This document shows, in pieces, positions 44,201 through 55,170 of a stretch of DNA of 64,000 nt. Below the pieces are notes generated by a model that was not told the origin of the DNA, searched no databases, and worked only from the letters and a program-made list of their open reading frames with translations. A program made the position numbers and the translations under genes. Position 1 is the stretch's first letter. Each line of letters begins with the position of its first letter. This DNA comes from Ascaris suum (Eukaryota > Nematoda > Chromadorea > Rhabditida > Ascarididae): the NCBI GenBank assembly GCA_013433145.1, contig CM024172.1:4101213-4165212 (forward strand), given 5' to 3'.

Positions 44201-46198
44201 ATTCTTTAAGCGACGTCCATTTCAAAATATCTGTAAATGACTTCTAAAAGCGATCTTTTCCCCCACTAGAAGAATAAAAGTTTCGATTAGGGAGCAGCAC
44301 TGCACATCAATTGATAGGTATGTGCCACCTTATTTCCTTAATAACAATTGAGCTTACTGTTTAATCGTCAGCCGGCGAATGGTCGCTTCAATATCGATCA
44401 CTGTAGCGGCTGCTACTATCTCTGAAATAAGTCAGCGTTTCATAAAAGGGCAACCGTCTTTCGCTGCTTTCTCGCAACCCACAAAGCCACCGCCAACTCA
44501 CCAACAAATATCACATATCGTACGTTTAAAGATCCAATCCGCAACAATATTGCCACAAAGCAACGCACAGCCAGCAAATAATACGCAGCAATTGTATACG
44601 TTACGATTCCTTCGCGAATCAACTCCGAGCACGTACAACCCTGCCGGTTTCTTTTTCTCGCATACTTAACCGCAACATTCATTCACCACTTACATTTTCT
44701 CAAGTTTAATAAATTAATCGAGCAAGCAAACTGCTTAAACGCTGTTTGCAAAAGGTTGTAACACTTTAACGCTGTACGTTCCTCTCGGTCGCTTCAGTGT
44801 GTGCCGTAATTTTAAGGAACGCGGCACTGGCTAATATCACTCAGTGCCGATCAATTATTGCTCTTTCCACTGCAAAATTGCACAATCGTAGCAAACTGTA
44901 ACGATCATTTCATATAAGCTTATTTATTAGCGCATTCCAATGCAGACCCTTCATACAAATGAATTTTGACATTTGATATCATTTATTACTTCCATTAATA
45001 ATACAGTGGAAGTAATAAATTATTCCCATGCATCGTATTCCGCATCGACAATGCGCCACTGTTAGAGAGATTAGAGTGAGTGAGCAGTGCATCACTCTAC
45101 CGCTAAATGAGCAAAAGCGTTGAAAGGAACGAAAGGGAAACGACTAGCAAGAAAGAAATGGAAAATGTTTTACCTATACTATGTTTGAAAAGGAAATTAA
45201 CTTTACACTCACCATTTATTAGCAAAGTTGGTCTAGTGTGCCGTCAAAAAACGCGTCCACCGCTACGGATCTTCACTTTTTTGCGTTATATTCTACCGTA
45301 CACCGCAGCATCAACCGTTACCGTAGCACAGCGGCAACTCCCGAACCGAAATACCGTACTCCCACGGAGGCAAATTTTCATGGGGAGCATCTCAACACCG
45401 AACGTATGCACACAAGTTGCATTGCAACACCACCACCGCTATTTGCACTTTGATAGGCACCGCTTAGGTGTCGCCAGCATCTGCACTGAATTCGGTCGCC
45501 CCTTGGGGTCTAACTGGACCGGAAACAATACAAATATCATATACCGTATAAACACCAAGTTGTTTCCCTACGATCAATCGAAGCGCTAAATGGTGATGAC
45601 ATCGCAGCAAACAGAGAACAGAAACAACGGTCGGAAACGATTGCTAGTACACTGTTAGCCGTATTTTTTAATATCAGATGTGCCCGCATGTAACTTCAAC
45701 TTTCATACTCATATAACCTGAAAACACAGCCTTTATCAAGCTTGAAAACCTTTTATGGCCTAGCCTGTTGGCTACACAACCAACGATAAACAAGCTGCAA
45801 TCAGCATTTGCTCGGTACTCAACATTCAACAACTGCAAAAAGTGTAACAGATTAGGGTTGAAAAAACGACGTCCAGGTAAATAACAAGGGATTTTTCTAA
45901 TGTCCAGGACGGTTTGGTATCGCTGGAGTGCTACCTTCACTGCCCTCGCTCTACTACTTAGTGAGATAAGGTTGTGCACGACCTCGCGATCGCTAAACCA
46001 AAAGCTGCTAATATCCCTTGGCCCTTCCCATCCTATTCCTTCAGATAGGAAGAAAGAAAGTCAGTCTAGTCTATGGATTCATAGCGCTAAAATTGCATCG
46101 AAGCCTTGCCGTCTCACTGCGATCGGCAGAGTTTGTCCCAGAGGAAATTCTCGCTGGTACTTTGGTGATGAAAGCAAGCCTCGCGGGCATGCATTAGC
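41275..46198. other. Convergent intergenic region between tyrosinase and RRM gene
   Basis: Must hold both 3' ends. AATAAA on the plus strand appears at 42401. A 94-codon open frame (43422-43706) and several overlapping frames have no known homology that I recognise. The hairpin at 44981-45020 lies here. Confidence 0.5.
44981..45020. repeat. Perfect 14-bp inverted repeat with 12-base loop
   Basis: ATTTATTACTTCCA (44981-44994) and its exact reverse complement TGGAAGTAATAAAT (45007-45020) would form a stable AT-rich hairpin. Its role is unknown. Confidence 0.9.
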
Positions 46199-46385
46199 TT
46201 AGGAGATAGACTGAAAGGTACAGATAAATCTATCAATGTTTATTAACCTGCGCCCACCGCCGCCATAGCTGCGAGAGCTGCCGCCGCCACCGCCACTATA
46301 TCCTCTGCTTCCACCATAAAACCGATGGCCGCCACCTCGACCACCGTATCCGCCTCCACCGTAACCACCGCCGCCACCGCCGTAA
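46199..46385 (-). CDS. RRM protein exon 5: Gly/Tyr/Arg-rich C-terminus
   Basis: Acceptor AAATTCAG, then 46 residues of YGGGGGGYGGGG-type repeats with single RGG and SRSY motifs, followed by 15 ordinary residues to TAA. An AATAAA (antisense of 46239-46244) falls within those last codons, ahead of the stop. Confidence 0.85.
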
Positions 46386-49205
46386 CTGAATTTGGTCCAT
46401 CATTGTGACCTTCGATCATATTTCTTTTCATTAGTGATATGCTACCGAGAAAACGAACATGCAATAAAGCAAGCTCCTGTTCTTCTTGCAACTGAGCACT
46501 CTTCCCTACCTTCTCGCATGTTAGGCAGCCATAACAAGGCTTCCGAAAATTACATCCCTGTCAATCTAGACGAAAGGTGATAGCGTATCATCTGGCTGCG
46601 GCATAACGAATAAAAATAACGACATAAACTGGATCATACCAAAAGCTATGAACAGCGAGATTTTCATGTTAACGAATGCATGTAAGCCCATCAATCCTTA
46701 GCAGCTGCATCAAGGTTAATCTTCACAAAACGAAATACCGTCCGCCGCCATATCGAGGGCCACCACCGCCATAACCGCCTCCATAGCCACCGCCATAGCG
46801 TCGTGGAGGACGATCTCCGGGCTGACGAGGAGGATGAGCAGTTGCAACTCTGATTTTGTTGCGGCCAATATACCTAGAAGGGTACGTTTCTGACTTAAAC
46901 GGAGATTTGCTGAGAACCACATAAAAAAACTTCACAGACTTCGCCATATATGAAACCAACCGAATAAAGAAGGTAACGGCCATCATGTTGCCATGATTAA
47001 GAATCTATCAACCAACACCTTTACACTATTTGCAAATGTTGTATCGCTCAAGAAAACTCAGACTGTGGCTCGTCTGCCCTCACCTCGAACGCTTTATAAA
47101 AACAAGCAAAGCACCTGGGCGATATAAGCTTTCGCAAAGCACAAGGAAACGGAGAGCCATGAAACGATGATGGATCTATACTAACATTCATCAAAGAACT
47201 GCGCGAAAACAGAAAACTAATGTCCTCAAGCAGATTATTAAATTATACTGAGATTGGAAAAAAGTCCATCGTAACGCCAAGAACGACTATGCCCCCTCTT
47301 CACTTATCAATCAGAAACAAGTCGCACCTTACATATATCTGATGTTCGGCTCGACTGCGTTTGTACGTGGTATGCGCAATACCTGTTCAACATTACGGTA
47401 TAAAAATCTTGGAAGCATTTATATAACTCAGTTCGGTGAGCCGAGGGAAGGGTCGGAGCATGCAGGAACAACACCTCGGAGAAACACGATCACCTCTAAA
47501 ATAATATTTTGCATACGTCTTAACGGTGCGCCACATTTTTACCGTTTGAGACGCTATTTGCCGCGCGAAGCTACAACAGCTGTCTAGTCTGACCAATAGA
47601 AGCAGCCATAACGAAGGTAAACAACAACTGACAACAGTAAAATATTTTGCTCATCGGAATTAAACGTAAAATCGAATAAGCGGAACACCGGAGGAAAAAA
47701 AAAACGAGCGCAAACGTACGCATTGTCCATTTCTCTGAGCGCTTCGTCTGCCTCATCCTTGTTTTTGAATGTCACAAACGCGAAGAGTGGAGGATACGAT
47801 GCCAGCCACACGTTGTGAATACTGCCGAATTTCCTGTGCAATTATTTTTATCTCCAATATTCACAAATTTCCCTCCAACATGAATGTTTGAAATGCTTTA
47901 TCTTTAAGGTCATATGTTCATTTTGATAAAAATTCACAGAATGCAAATATTAAAATCACGGAAACTGAAAGGAGAGCAAACGAACTACAAATAATCACTC
48001 TACTATCAAAAACTCATAATGCGTTCTTTTCACATAACACTTTAGCATAGTGGAAATTCCTATTGCTGGAAACATGCTAAGATTATCTTTAGCTTTGTAA
48101 CGGTGCGAAAATATAATTTTCCAAACTTTTTAATCTGCAGACTGTGAAAAAAGAATATTCTTGACTATAAAAAAACCTAAGAAATTCCATTTTGAAAACA
48201 TAAAATAGAACTAGATCAGCAGAAACAAAAACAATTGGACCCATAAAAGAAAGCAAGACTTGCGACGGAATGCGAAAAAGAACTCAACGAGAGATGCCTT
48301 CACGTCAAAAATTATACCTCGAGTATAACTAACAGGAAATGTGCTTCAAATGGCGTGGCTAGTCAACTGCTGATACTAAACCTCACCTACCAATTGTTGC
48401 TTCGAAAAGCTGAAACAGTCCCAAGTCGGTGGTCTACTTACTTGAACGCATCCTCAAGGTCACCCTTCTTCAGACTGTCATCAAAGTTGCATATATGAAG
48501 TCTGCCGAGTTCGTCAGCGGCGCGATCCGTTGAGCGTGAACGGCTGCGACGACGCGGCATCGGTGACGAACTTCGAGATTGGGAGCGGCCGCTGAAACAC
48601 AATTACCTTTTCGGTACATACTTCAACTTCATTATACTGCTGTAGGTGATCATCAAAGCACCGTGCTGATCAGGTGTAATGTATTTCAATGATGACCGTA
48701 AGTAGCGACATCTCTGCATCTGTTTGCATAAAAGCACTGGGTATACATTTGTATAACCTCCTTAACTACATCTCCTGGGTGACAAACGAGTAAAAATTAA
48801 GAAGTATTCCTTCATAAAATAAAAATGACATTGTCTCTGAACATCTACCACAGAGCTACACTCAGGTAAATGTGACCCCGATGAAGCAGAAATGTTTCTA
48901 AATTAAAGCACTTATTTCACAAATGGCTCAACGGTTGAGGTGTTTGAACGCAAAAAACGTGGCTTGAGTTCGGATTCGTTTCTTTACAGAAAATTTTGCG
49001 CGATTGTTTGAGCTACCGTGATGTGTATCTTCCACTTAAACAATGCTATTTGCACTGAGCGGGGAAGTTACGCTTAATATGGGGTGGACACTAGATGGCG
49101 TCCCGAGCTTAGACCTGTAGTACATAACAAATCTCAGTGTAATGTAGACATACCTCTTGGGGAGCCATTTCGCGAATTTCCTCTCTCGCTTCCAGAAGAC
49201 GACAT
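46199..49205 (-). CDS. RNA-binding protein: RS-rich N-terminus, one RRM, Gly/Arg-rich tail (SR/hnRNP-like), five exons
   Basis: Exons in transcript order: 49205-49150 (or -49154), 48591-48442, 47833-47720, 46873-46739, 46385-46199. Exons 2-5 join cleanly, each in phase 2, with GTAAGT, GTACGT and GTATTT donors. The model gives about 213 aa: Ser/Arg-rich 1-45 (RRRSRSRS), RRM about 49-122 with RNP2 LHICNF and RNP1 LFAFVTF, then a Gly/Tyr/Arg-rich tail of YGGG and RGG repeats. Family knowledge makes it a nuclear pre-mRNA binding and splicing factor. RNP1 has Leu85 where SR proteins have Gly. The start is uncertain: the best exon-1 donor (GTATGT, 49153) gives the wrong phase, while GTCTAC (49149) gives the right one. 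An internal ATG in exon 2 (about 48560) is an alternative start. Class is sure; the exact orthologue is not named. Confidence 0.87.
46739..46873 (-). CDS. RRM protein exon 4: end of RRM, start of Gly-rich tail
   Basis: Codes YIGRNKIRVATAHPPRQPGD, the last RRM strand and a Pro/Arg linker, then RRYGGGYGGGYGGGG repeats. Reading through the GTATTT donor would stop six codons on (YFVL then TGA), so a shorter isoform ending there is possible. Confidence 0.9.
47720..47833 (-). CDS. RRM protein exon 3: RRM core with RNP1
   Basis: Codes KFGSIHNVWLASYPPLFAFV followed by TFKNKDEADEALREMDN. It completes the second half of the RRM fold up to the second helix. Acceptor TTGCACAG, donor GTACGT. Confidence 0.93.
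48442..48591 (-). CDS. RRM protein exon 2: RS segment and RNP2
   Basis: Follows GTGTTTCAG and codes GRSQSRSSSPMPRRRSRSRS, then the start of the RRM with RLHICNF and KKGDLEDAF. The donor GTAAGT is perfect consensus. Confidence 0.92.
49150..49205 (-). CDS. RRM protein exon 1 (proposed)
   Basis: Begins ATG and codes MSSSGSERGNSRNGSPRG, with Ser/Arg/Gly bias matching exon 2. Ending it at 49150 (donor GTCTAC) keeps the RRM frame; ending it at 49154 (donor GTATGT, much better consensus) does not. A missed small exon between 48600 and 49149 would also solve this. Confidence 0.55.
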
Positions 49206-51464
49206 TCCTTTAACAAGACAATCCGTTTAAGAACAACGCGGTTAACAGCAGCACAAATGAAACATGGAAACAGTGTCTGTCACCGCTCGAAGAGTATATA
49301 CAACAACCACAGGTGCAAAAAATCAGTGGGCGCGTATCCCATCATCCAGCTAGCATCCTGGAAAGTGACTAACGTGCGCAGAAGTGGAGCTTTTAATCCA
49401 CATTAGAGGTAAATTAGTAAAAGAAAACGCAGTTGTGTAGGGTGCGCTTGGGTTTTAACCTCAAGCATTTTCTCTAATCACTCCCCTTCCCTTGAAAAAA
49501 AAAAAAAACAACCAAAAATGCTTTCTACAAGCCATGTATTCAGTTCATATGACCACAATGATGAGTTTCATCACCCGTCAAGCAGAAAAAAGACATAAAC
49601 GGCAGACTATCGGACTTGAACAACTAACATTGGCGACTAGACATGCAAAAACTGCTAATGCACTTGATGCGACCACTTTGAAAAACGACCGGCAATATCG
49701 CTCAAACTATGGGGATTTGACCAGAACGCATAATTGAGCAGAGAACATTGCGAGGCGCGACGCAATACGGATGAGCCAACAGGCGCGCGCCTATTGCCCA
49801 ATGAGACATATAACAATGATTTTCACCGAGAGTAAACTTGTCGAAAAAATCGCTTTGAGACGCGACTCAATCAAATTGCAGCTCCAATAACATTATTTCC
49901 TCTATTATAATAAAGCGAAGCATCTGCAATTCATTGAATCGGAGCAATTTAGTTGAACATCAAACATTTGAATGCTCATTAAAAAGTGGCGCTCAAAGCA
50001 TGCCACTAGAAGTGCGCCACTCACGTCCGCATTATTACTTCACTGCACAAGCGCCATCATATCACTCAACATATTGCCTCAACTCGTGAAGCATTTATTA
50101 TCGACCGCGTGGTGTCCCTTTCAGTCCCACTCCAGAAAGAGTTCAGCCCTAGGACAGTTTTGAACTAATAACCTGTGAGATCACTTCAACACATAAGAAG
50201 ACGCACGATCGCAGGCGCATATGCATCCATGATCCCCGTTCGTCGCCTATTTCTGACGCTGACATAAATTCCAAGAAACAGTTAAACTATTTCGTTCCTA
50301 CTCCGTGATAATGCTCGTTCTGCAACATTTCCGTGCAGCATTCTGCTCTATGGGATTTCATACACAATACTTCCACCTTATTATAGCATCATAATCACCG
50401 CGACAATTAAGTCGCCGTACCGTCACTGGTGAGTATTGAACAGATTGAACATTCCACAAGCTATATTCGAGTTTAACTTGCGGACTAGTGGTCGCATTAG
50501 TTACTACCAGTTAGTTGGAATAAGGCCCAAACTTAGAATCCACTCTTTCGGTGAATCCAAATAGAAGTCCAAGTACGATGCTACCAGTTTGGACATTTGC
50601 CAATTATTTCTTGTGAAATACTTTCATCGTGTTACCCACGAAGCGTAGTGTGTCTCGCGTCCTTCAATCAATAAAAAAGTGCGCACGTTCCCCCCGCGCA
50701 TGCAGTCAGAGATGCGCTGAGAATTGGTGCGATGGAGAGAGTTGGAACGACCTTGAGGGATTGTTGAAATGGTGTGGGGCGCAGCTTGGTAGGTAATACG
50801 AGCGAGGGCGAGAAGCGCTTCTTGAATAAAGATTAATGGGACATTCGTTTTTTCTGGACACCATGTTTTTTACTCCATGCGGGCTTCTGTGCTGGTCGAG
50901 GCTGGAGCCTCTCTCGGCTGTTTATTGCTTTTCAGAACACATCCGACGGGTACCCGAACAACGAGTACAAACATTGACTGTTAACAGTGAGTGGACTCTA
51001 TAGTATTAATTTAGTAGTGCCTTATGCTCCCTGACCCTCCATGTGTAGTTATAACGCTTTATATGCCGATCACCGTAGACATGGGCAATGGACTGATCGA
51101 GCCAATGTAAATGGGCACGACAGCATTACAGTTGAAGTTCAAACTCCGCACAACATCATTGATCACCGTTTTGAAGCACACACGTGATAATTGACAATTT
51201 TGATTAAGATAGGTTGGTGTGAGACCTTGCAGTGCGTGAGACGTATTTTCACAGAACTTTTTTCTTCTTAGACAACGTTGCCTCACTGGTCTATAACAAG
51301 GCAGCCCGAAGAAAAAAATTTCCAGCGTCAAAGCATTGCCATCATGGCTCTGCAAGAAAGCACCACCGAATACAAGCCAAAATAATGCGACGGTAAACTA
51401 AAGAGGTGGACGTAGACCGACGACTGCAGTTTGTACGAAAAAAAGGCTTTCCAACGAGCTCACC
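49206..51464. other. Intergenic region between RRM gene and the Penelope-like relic
   Basis: Contains the near-palindrome at 49777 and a GC-richer block at about 50680-50900. The part next to 51464 may be the 3' end of the retroelement, but no boundary was seen. Confidence 0.45.
49777..49796. repeat. 20-bp GC-rich near-palindrome
   Basis: CAACAGGCGC is followed at once by GCGCCTATTG, its reverse complement except for one base. GC content stands out from the surroundings. Confidence 0.8.
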
Positions 51465-53137
51465 TCACAACAACTCTATCTTGTGGATTAGTATTCCATG
51501 ACCGTGTGACTTAGTGATGACCCTGACTTGCGGTTGCTGCCAACTAAGCATTTGAATAAGGTGCTCAGCTAGCGAACTATTAGTGGACGATGGTGTGAGG
51601 GGCGTTATCATCGCAGATATGCCCTTGTAGATACAATGAAATGTTTCACCAATATAACAACCATGGCATGAAAGACATTTGTTATGATAAACACCTTTAG
51701 AACAACAGTCACCTATTGGAAGTACACTTTTTATTGGCAGTAGCCGATCATACAGATGACTGATTTCTGACAAGGATTTAGCGAACAGAGAGAAGAAGAA
51801 ACAACGACAGAAAATGGAAGGTCGCATTTGTCAACGATAGCGGAGAATTGATCCAGCGATAATATTACGAATGAAAGTGACTCAACGGGTCAATGGCTTC
51901 ATTGGCTGGGTCGTTAAAGCGTATGCGTTGATCTCCGTCAAATGTATCTATGCTTTGTGCCAGAGAAGACTCTGGCAGAAGCTGTGCAGATGGGAAAACT
52001 ACCGGAATGATGGCCACCTCAAGAAAGGATTCTACTAGCAAGATTATGTCGCATCCACTAGGATAACTGAGAGAAACACAGGCAACAGTAGGTGAAGAAA
52101 TTGCCTACAAAGTTTCCTTTAATAAGGGGAGGATATGTGGAAATTCGATTGACAAGAATATGAACAAAGGAACGTTTAAAGTACCGGCGAGTATCGAGTA
52201 TTCTTACGGATAGAGGAATACGAATGGAGAAATGGATTGGAGTGCTTAGTGGACTCTCAAAGATTGAAGATATAAACGCGCCATTGTTGTTGAGCAAGTG
52301 AACTCGCTGAATGCAGTTACGACAACGGACTGCATTGGACGCATAGTCGATATAACGCACTGTCAGCACACCATTCAAACATAATGAGCCATAAACGGAT
52401 GCTAGGCGATTGCCTTGGTCAGCCTTCTCTTCTGTATATAGCTTATCCGATCAAGTGAATAAAGAAAGTGCAAGACATCTTTAACTCAAATTGTGGAAGG
52501 TACTCGTATTCGATCCGTATGTGCAAACTTCGAGTAATCGTCGAGGTAAGACGACAAAACCTCGAGAGCTAATTCGCTCATAACGTCGAAGTACAAATTG
52601 TATACATTCAAACTTCTGAGCTTCACGTTGACAATATTGTTGGATTTATTCACCAAGGCGATTTAACAAAGCCGATGTATTTGTGAGCTGAGATGTTACA
52701 AAGTTTCTTTAAGATAAGAGTGTAAAAAATAGATCCTAAAAAATCTTTTCGATAGGCAGTCGCAACTTGATATTAGAGGACGCATGCTGCACGAAGCAGG
52801 ATCCTTGGAGAAACGTTGGGGAAAAGCTTGTGAGTTTTGATTAAGGTAGACCAAACCGGAATAGATGGGTTACAGGGTCTAAAGAGCAAACAATTGAACG
52901 AGGAATATTTTGTTGTGCAGCAATCTGTTTCCGCTCTGGACAGGTCGAAAGTGTGCTCACTACAGATCGGATAAGAGAGGTGATTTTCAGCAATGGCCAT
53001 ATCCAAATTACATGAGCAAGCGACAAATTTTTCATCGTTGTCCGATACGAAGATGTGATTTCCTCCTTCGCGGGCGTTTTCGACGAACTCACGCAGAGCA
53101 TTGCCCTTATCGCAGAAACGCAATCTGAAACGGACAC
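51465..53137 (-). mobile_element. Degenerate Penelope-like retroelement (reverse transcriptase plus GIY-YIG remnant)
   Basis: Read on the minus strand, family motifs appear in the correct order but in several frames broken by stops. At about 53123-52800 there is REFVENAREGGNHIFVSDN and, further on, STLIKTHKLFPNVSPR. At about 52687-52656 there is QLTNTSALLNRL, and at 52600-52560 FDVMSELALEVLSSYL. At 52414-52343 GNRLAS is followed by YIDY. At 51827-51465 GVYHNKCLSCHGCYIGET gives the GVY...YIG pair and Cys cluster of the endonuclease. RT first and GIY-YIG second is the Penelope-like order. The frameshifts and the YIDD-to-YIDY change indicate a dead copy. The ends of the element were not located; it may extend to about 53313 and below 51465. 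Confidence 0.78.
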
Positions 53138-54885
53138 AGGTGTATGCTCAACAAGAATGCTCTCAACAGTGCTTTCAATAATACCGTAGTGAAAATGCCG
53201 TTATGTCGTACTTTATTTATTTTTTCACGGTTGTCTAGTGATGAATGGCACAATGAGCTGAAAAATTGCATAGGATAGATGGAAAAAGATTTACGACAGC
53301 ACGCCTGACGCAATGCAAAGTTTCATCAAATTATCCTTTGTAAAGCTCAAACGCAGGAATAAAAGAGATATCGCATCAAAAAAGTTGTTTCGAGTGTCCT
53401 TTTTGCTTTTTTTTTTTTATTTCGCAGCTTCGAGTTTCGTATTTTATGAGCTAAAAATATGTTCCCCCTCAAAGTCGTTAACAGATCAGCTTTCCCATCT
53501 TTTATATAACTGCTGAGTCAGTTCGGTCGTCTCAAAATTGCTCCTTCTATGCAGTTGAATGTTTGCTTATTCGCTTTGTTTGTTGATTTGCAAACATCTC
53601 CTCTTGTTCGTCCACTTTTTGTATGTTTTCCCACTTCGGGGCGTTAAATAAACAAACAAATAATCTAAATGACAAGTTGTAAGGTGGAAGAGATAAGTGA
53701 GTGCACTTTGTCAGGTGGGCGATTGCGCCAGAAACACGAGCTGTGCTACGCTCATCCGTTTAGCAGCGCCGATATGTTCGTTAAAAAATGCTGAAAAGAT
53801 TGATGTAATCGGCTCTTCAAATCAACAGATTTGACACCAAAAACAAATGAAAACTAATGTTTGGAAATTCATGAAATTTTTGGAAGAATCGAATAGCGAC
53901 ATTGATTTTTTTCCTGCCGTTTTTCTTTCGAAGACTATTCGTTCTCCACATTTCGCCAACAACCCTAGCTTTATTCCCCGAAAAGTGACCACTCAGATTA
54001 CTCTTTATTCCTTTTGGCTATTTTTAATACCTTATTTTCGTCCACCGTCAAGAAAATAGTTGCGTAATTTAAACTTACATTGGCGGTTTTCATAAACTCC
54101 GTGGTCTCTCTTCATTCTTATTTTTGCTCATAAGCCAGCATGAGATAAGATGCACCATTTTTAGGACTTTTGAGGACCAAATCCGATTGTCAGGGAAAAG
54201 TTCACTCCTCATGGCTTCAGCCCGACTTGCAGCCCAACAAATTTCGACGACATCAATTTTGCTGCTACCGATAAAGCAGCCCTTTTTCAGTATTCACAGC
54301 GGTGACTCGTAGTGCTCCTTATCTTTTAGATACGCTTTCATGAATTACGAGTGGAAACAAATTGTGGCAACGGCATCTGTACAATATGGACTTGCCGTTC
54401 AGGGGAGCATATTCTTTAAGATATCGCAACATATCTCATTTCGGCTCAAAAATTTATCAAATTGCATTTCCAGTGCACTCTGTGCTATACGGAACGACAA
54501 TCGGTAAATTGAATGCCCAGCACTGAATGCCCTATAGATAAACTATGCCTTATTTTGTGAGCAATTCCACGAAATTGATAGGACTTTTATAAAAAGTGGA
54601 GCGCAGTTTTGCTTTTCTTTCTATCTTTGCCCCTTCACGTCCTTCTTTCGTTCCTCGGCTTTCCTCGTTCCTTTTTTTGCCTTTCTCCTTTTTTTTCCAT
54701 TCACTTATGCACTAAAATGAATGACCATACTTTCGTTACGCTCATAGTGCCTATCATCTAGTCTTAGTGATATCATCGAATAGAAAAGCTCATTGAAGGT
54801 TAACTTGTCGGCTAACGTGATCCATTAAGGAACTCAAACAACACAAACAACACGATGCATTGATGAGTAAACATGAACGGCAGAT

Positions 54886-55170
54886 ATGTTGCAAATTGAG
54901 TGTATTGTCGAAGTTCACGTAGATGTGTCGACGTTGAACACAACTCAAAACTTTTCACTACCGGAAAATATCCACCAATATAAAAGATATGAATATTGTA
55001 ATGGTAATCGATTGTATACATTGGATCCGCCTACATGTTTTGAAGTTCATAAAAATCATATAGACAGGAAGTATACTTGTGGAAACGTTTTGGACATCAA
55101 ACTCACCTTGTCACTTCTCATCTCATCGACTTCGACTGTTGTGTTTCTGATGTTCACCTTGTTCGATTAG
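54886..55170 (+). CDS. Exon-like open frame: possible ectodomain plus C-terminal hydrophobic anchor (unrecognised)
   Basis: The frame opens at ATG right behind a CAG (54881-54883), so it may be a terminal exon. It codes 94 residues with four cysteines (IEC, YEYC, PPTC, YTC), two sequons (NTT, NFS) and a C-terminal hydrophobic run LTLSLLISSTSTVVFLMFTL that could be a membrane or GPI-anchor signal. I recognise no family. No partner exon upstream was found, so it could be chance or a relic. Confidence 0.25.
   Translation: MLQIECIVEVHVDVSTLNTTQNFSLPENIHQYKRYEYCNGNRLYTLDPPTCFEVHKNHIDRKYTCGNVLDIKLTLSLLISSTSTVVFLMFTLFD

Noticed and set aside
45107..45589. 160-codon plus-strand frame downstream of the RRM gene
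   Set aside because: No motif; lies in the probable 3' flank of a gene on the other strand.
46243..46491. Ala/Val-rich minus-strand frame
   Set aside because: It is the shifted frame of the Gly-rich exon 5 of the RRM gene.
48921..48980. tRNA-like stretch (GGCTCAACGGTTGAGG followed by GAGTTCGGATTC)
   Set aside because: A-box and B-box are only partial and no acceptor or T-arm pairing can be drawn.
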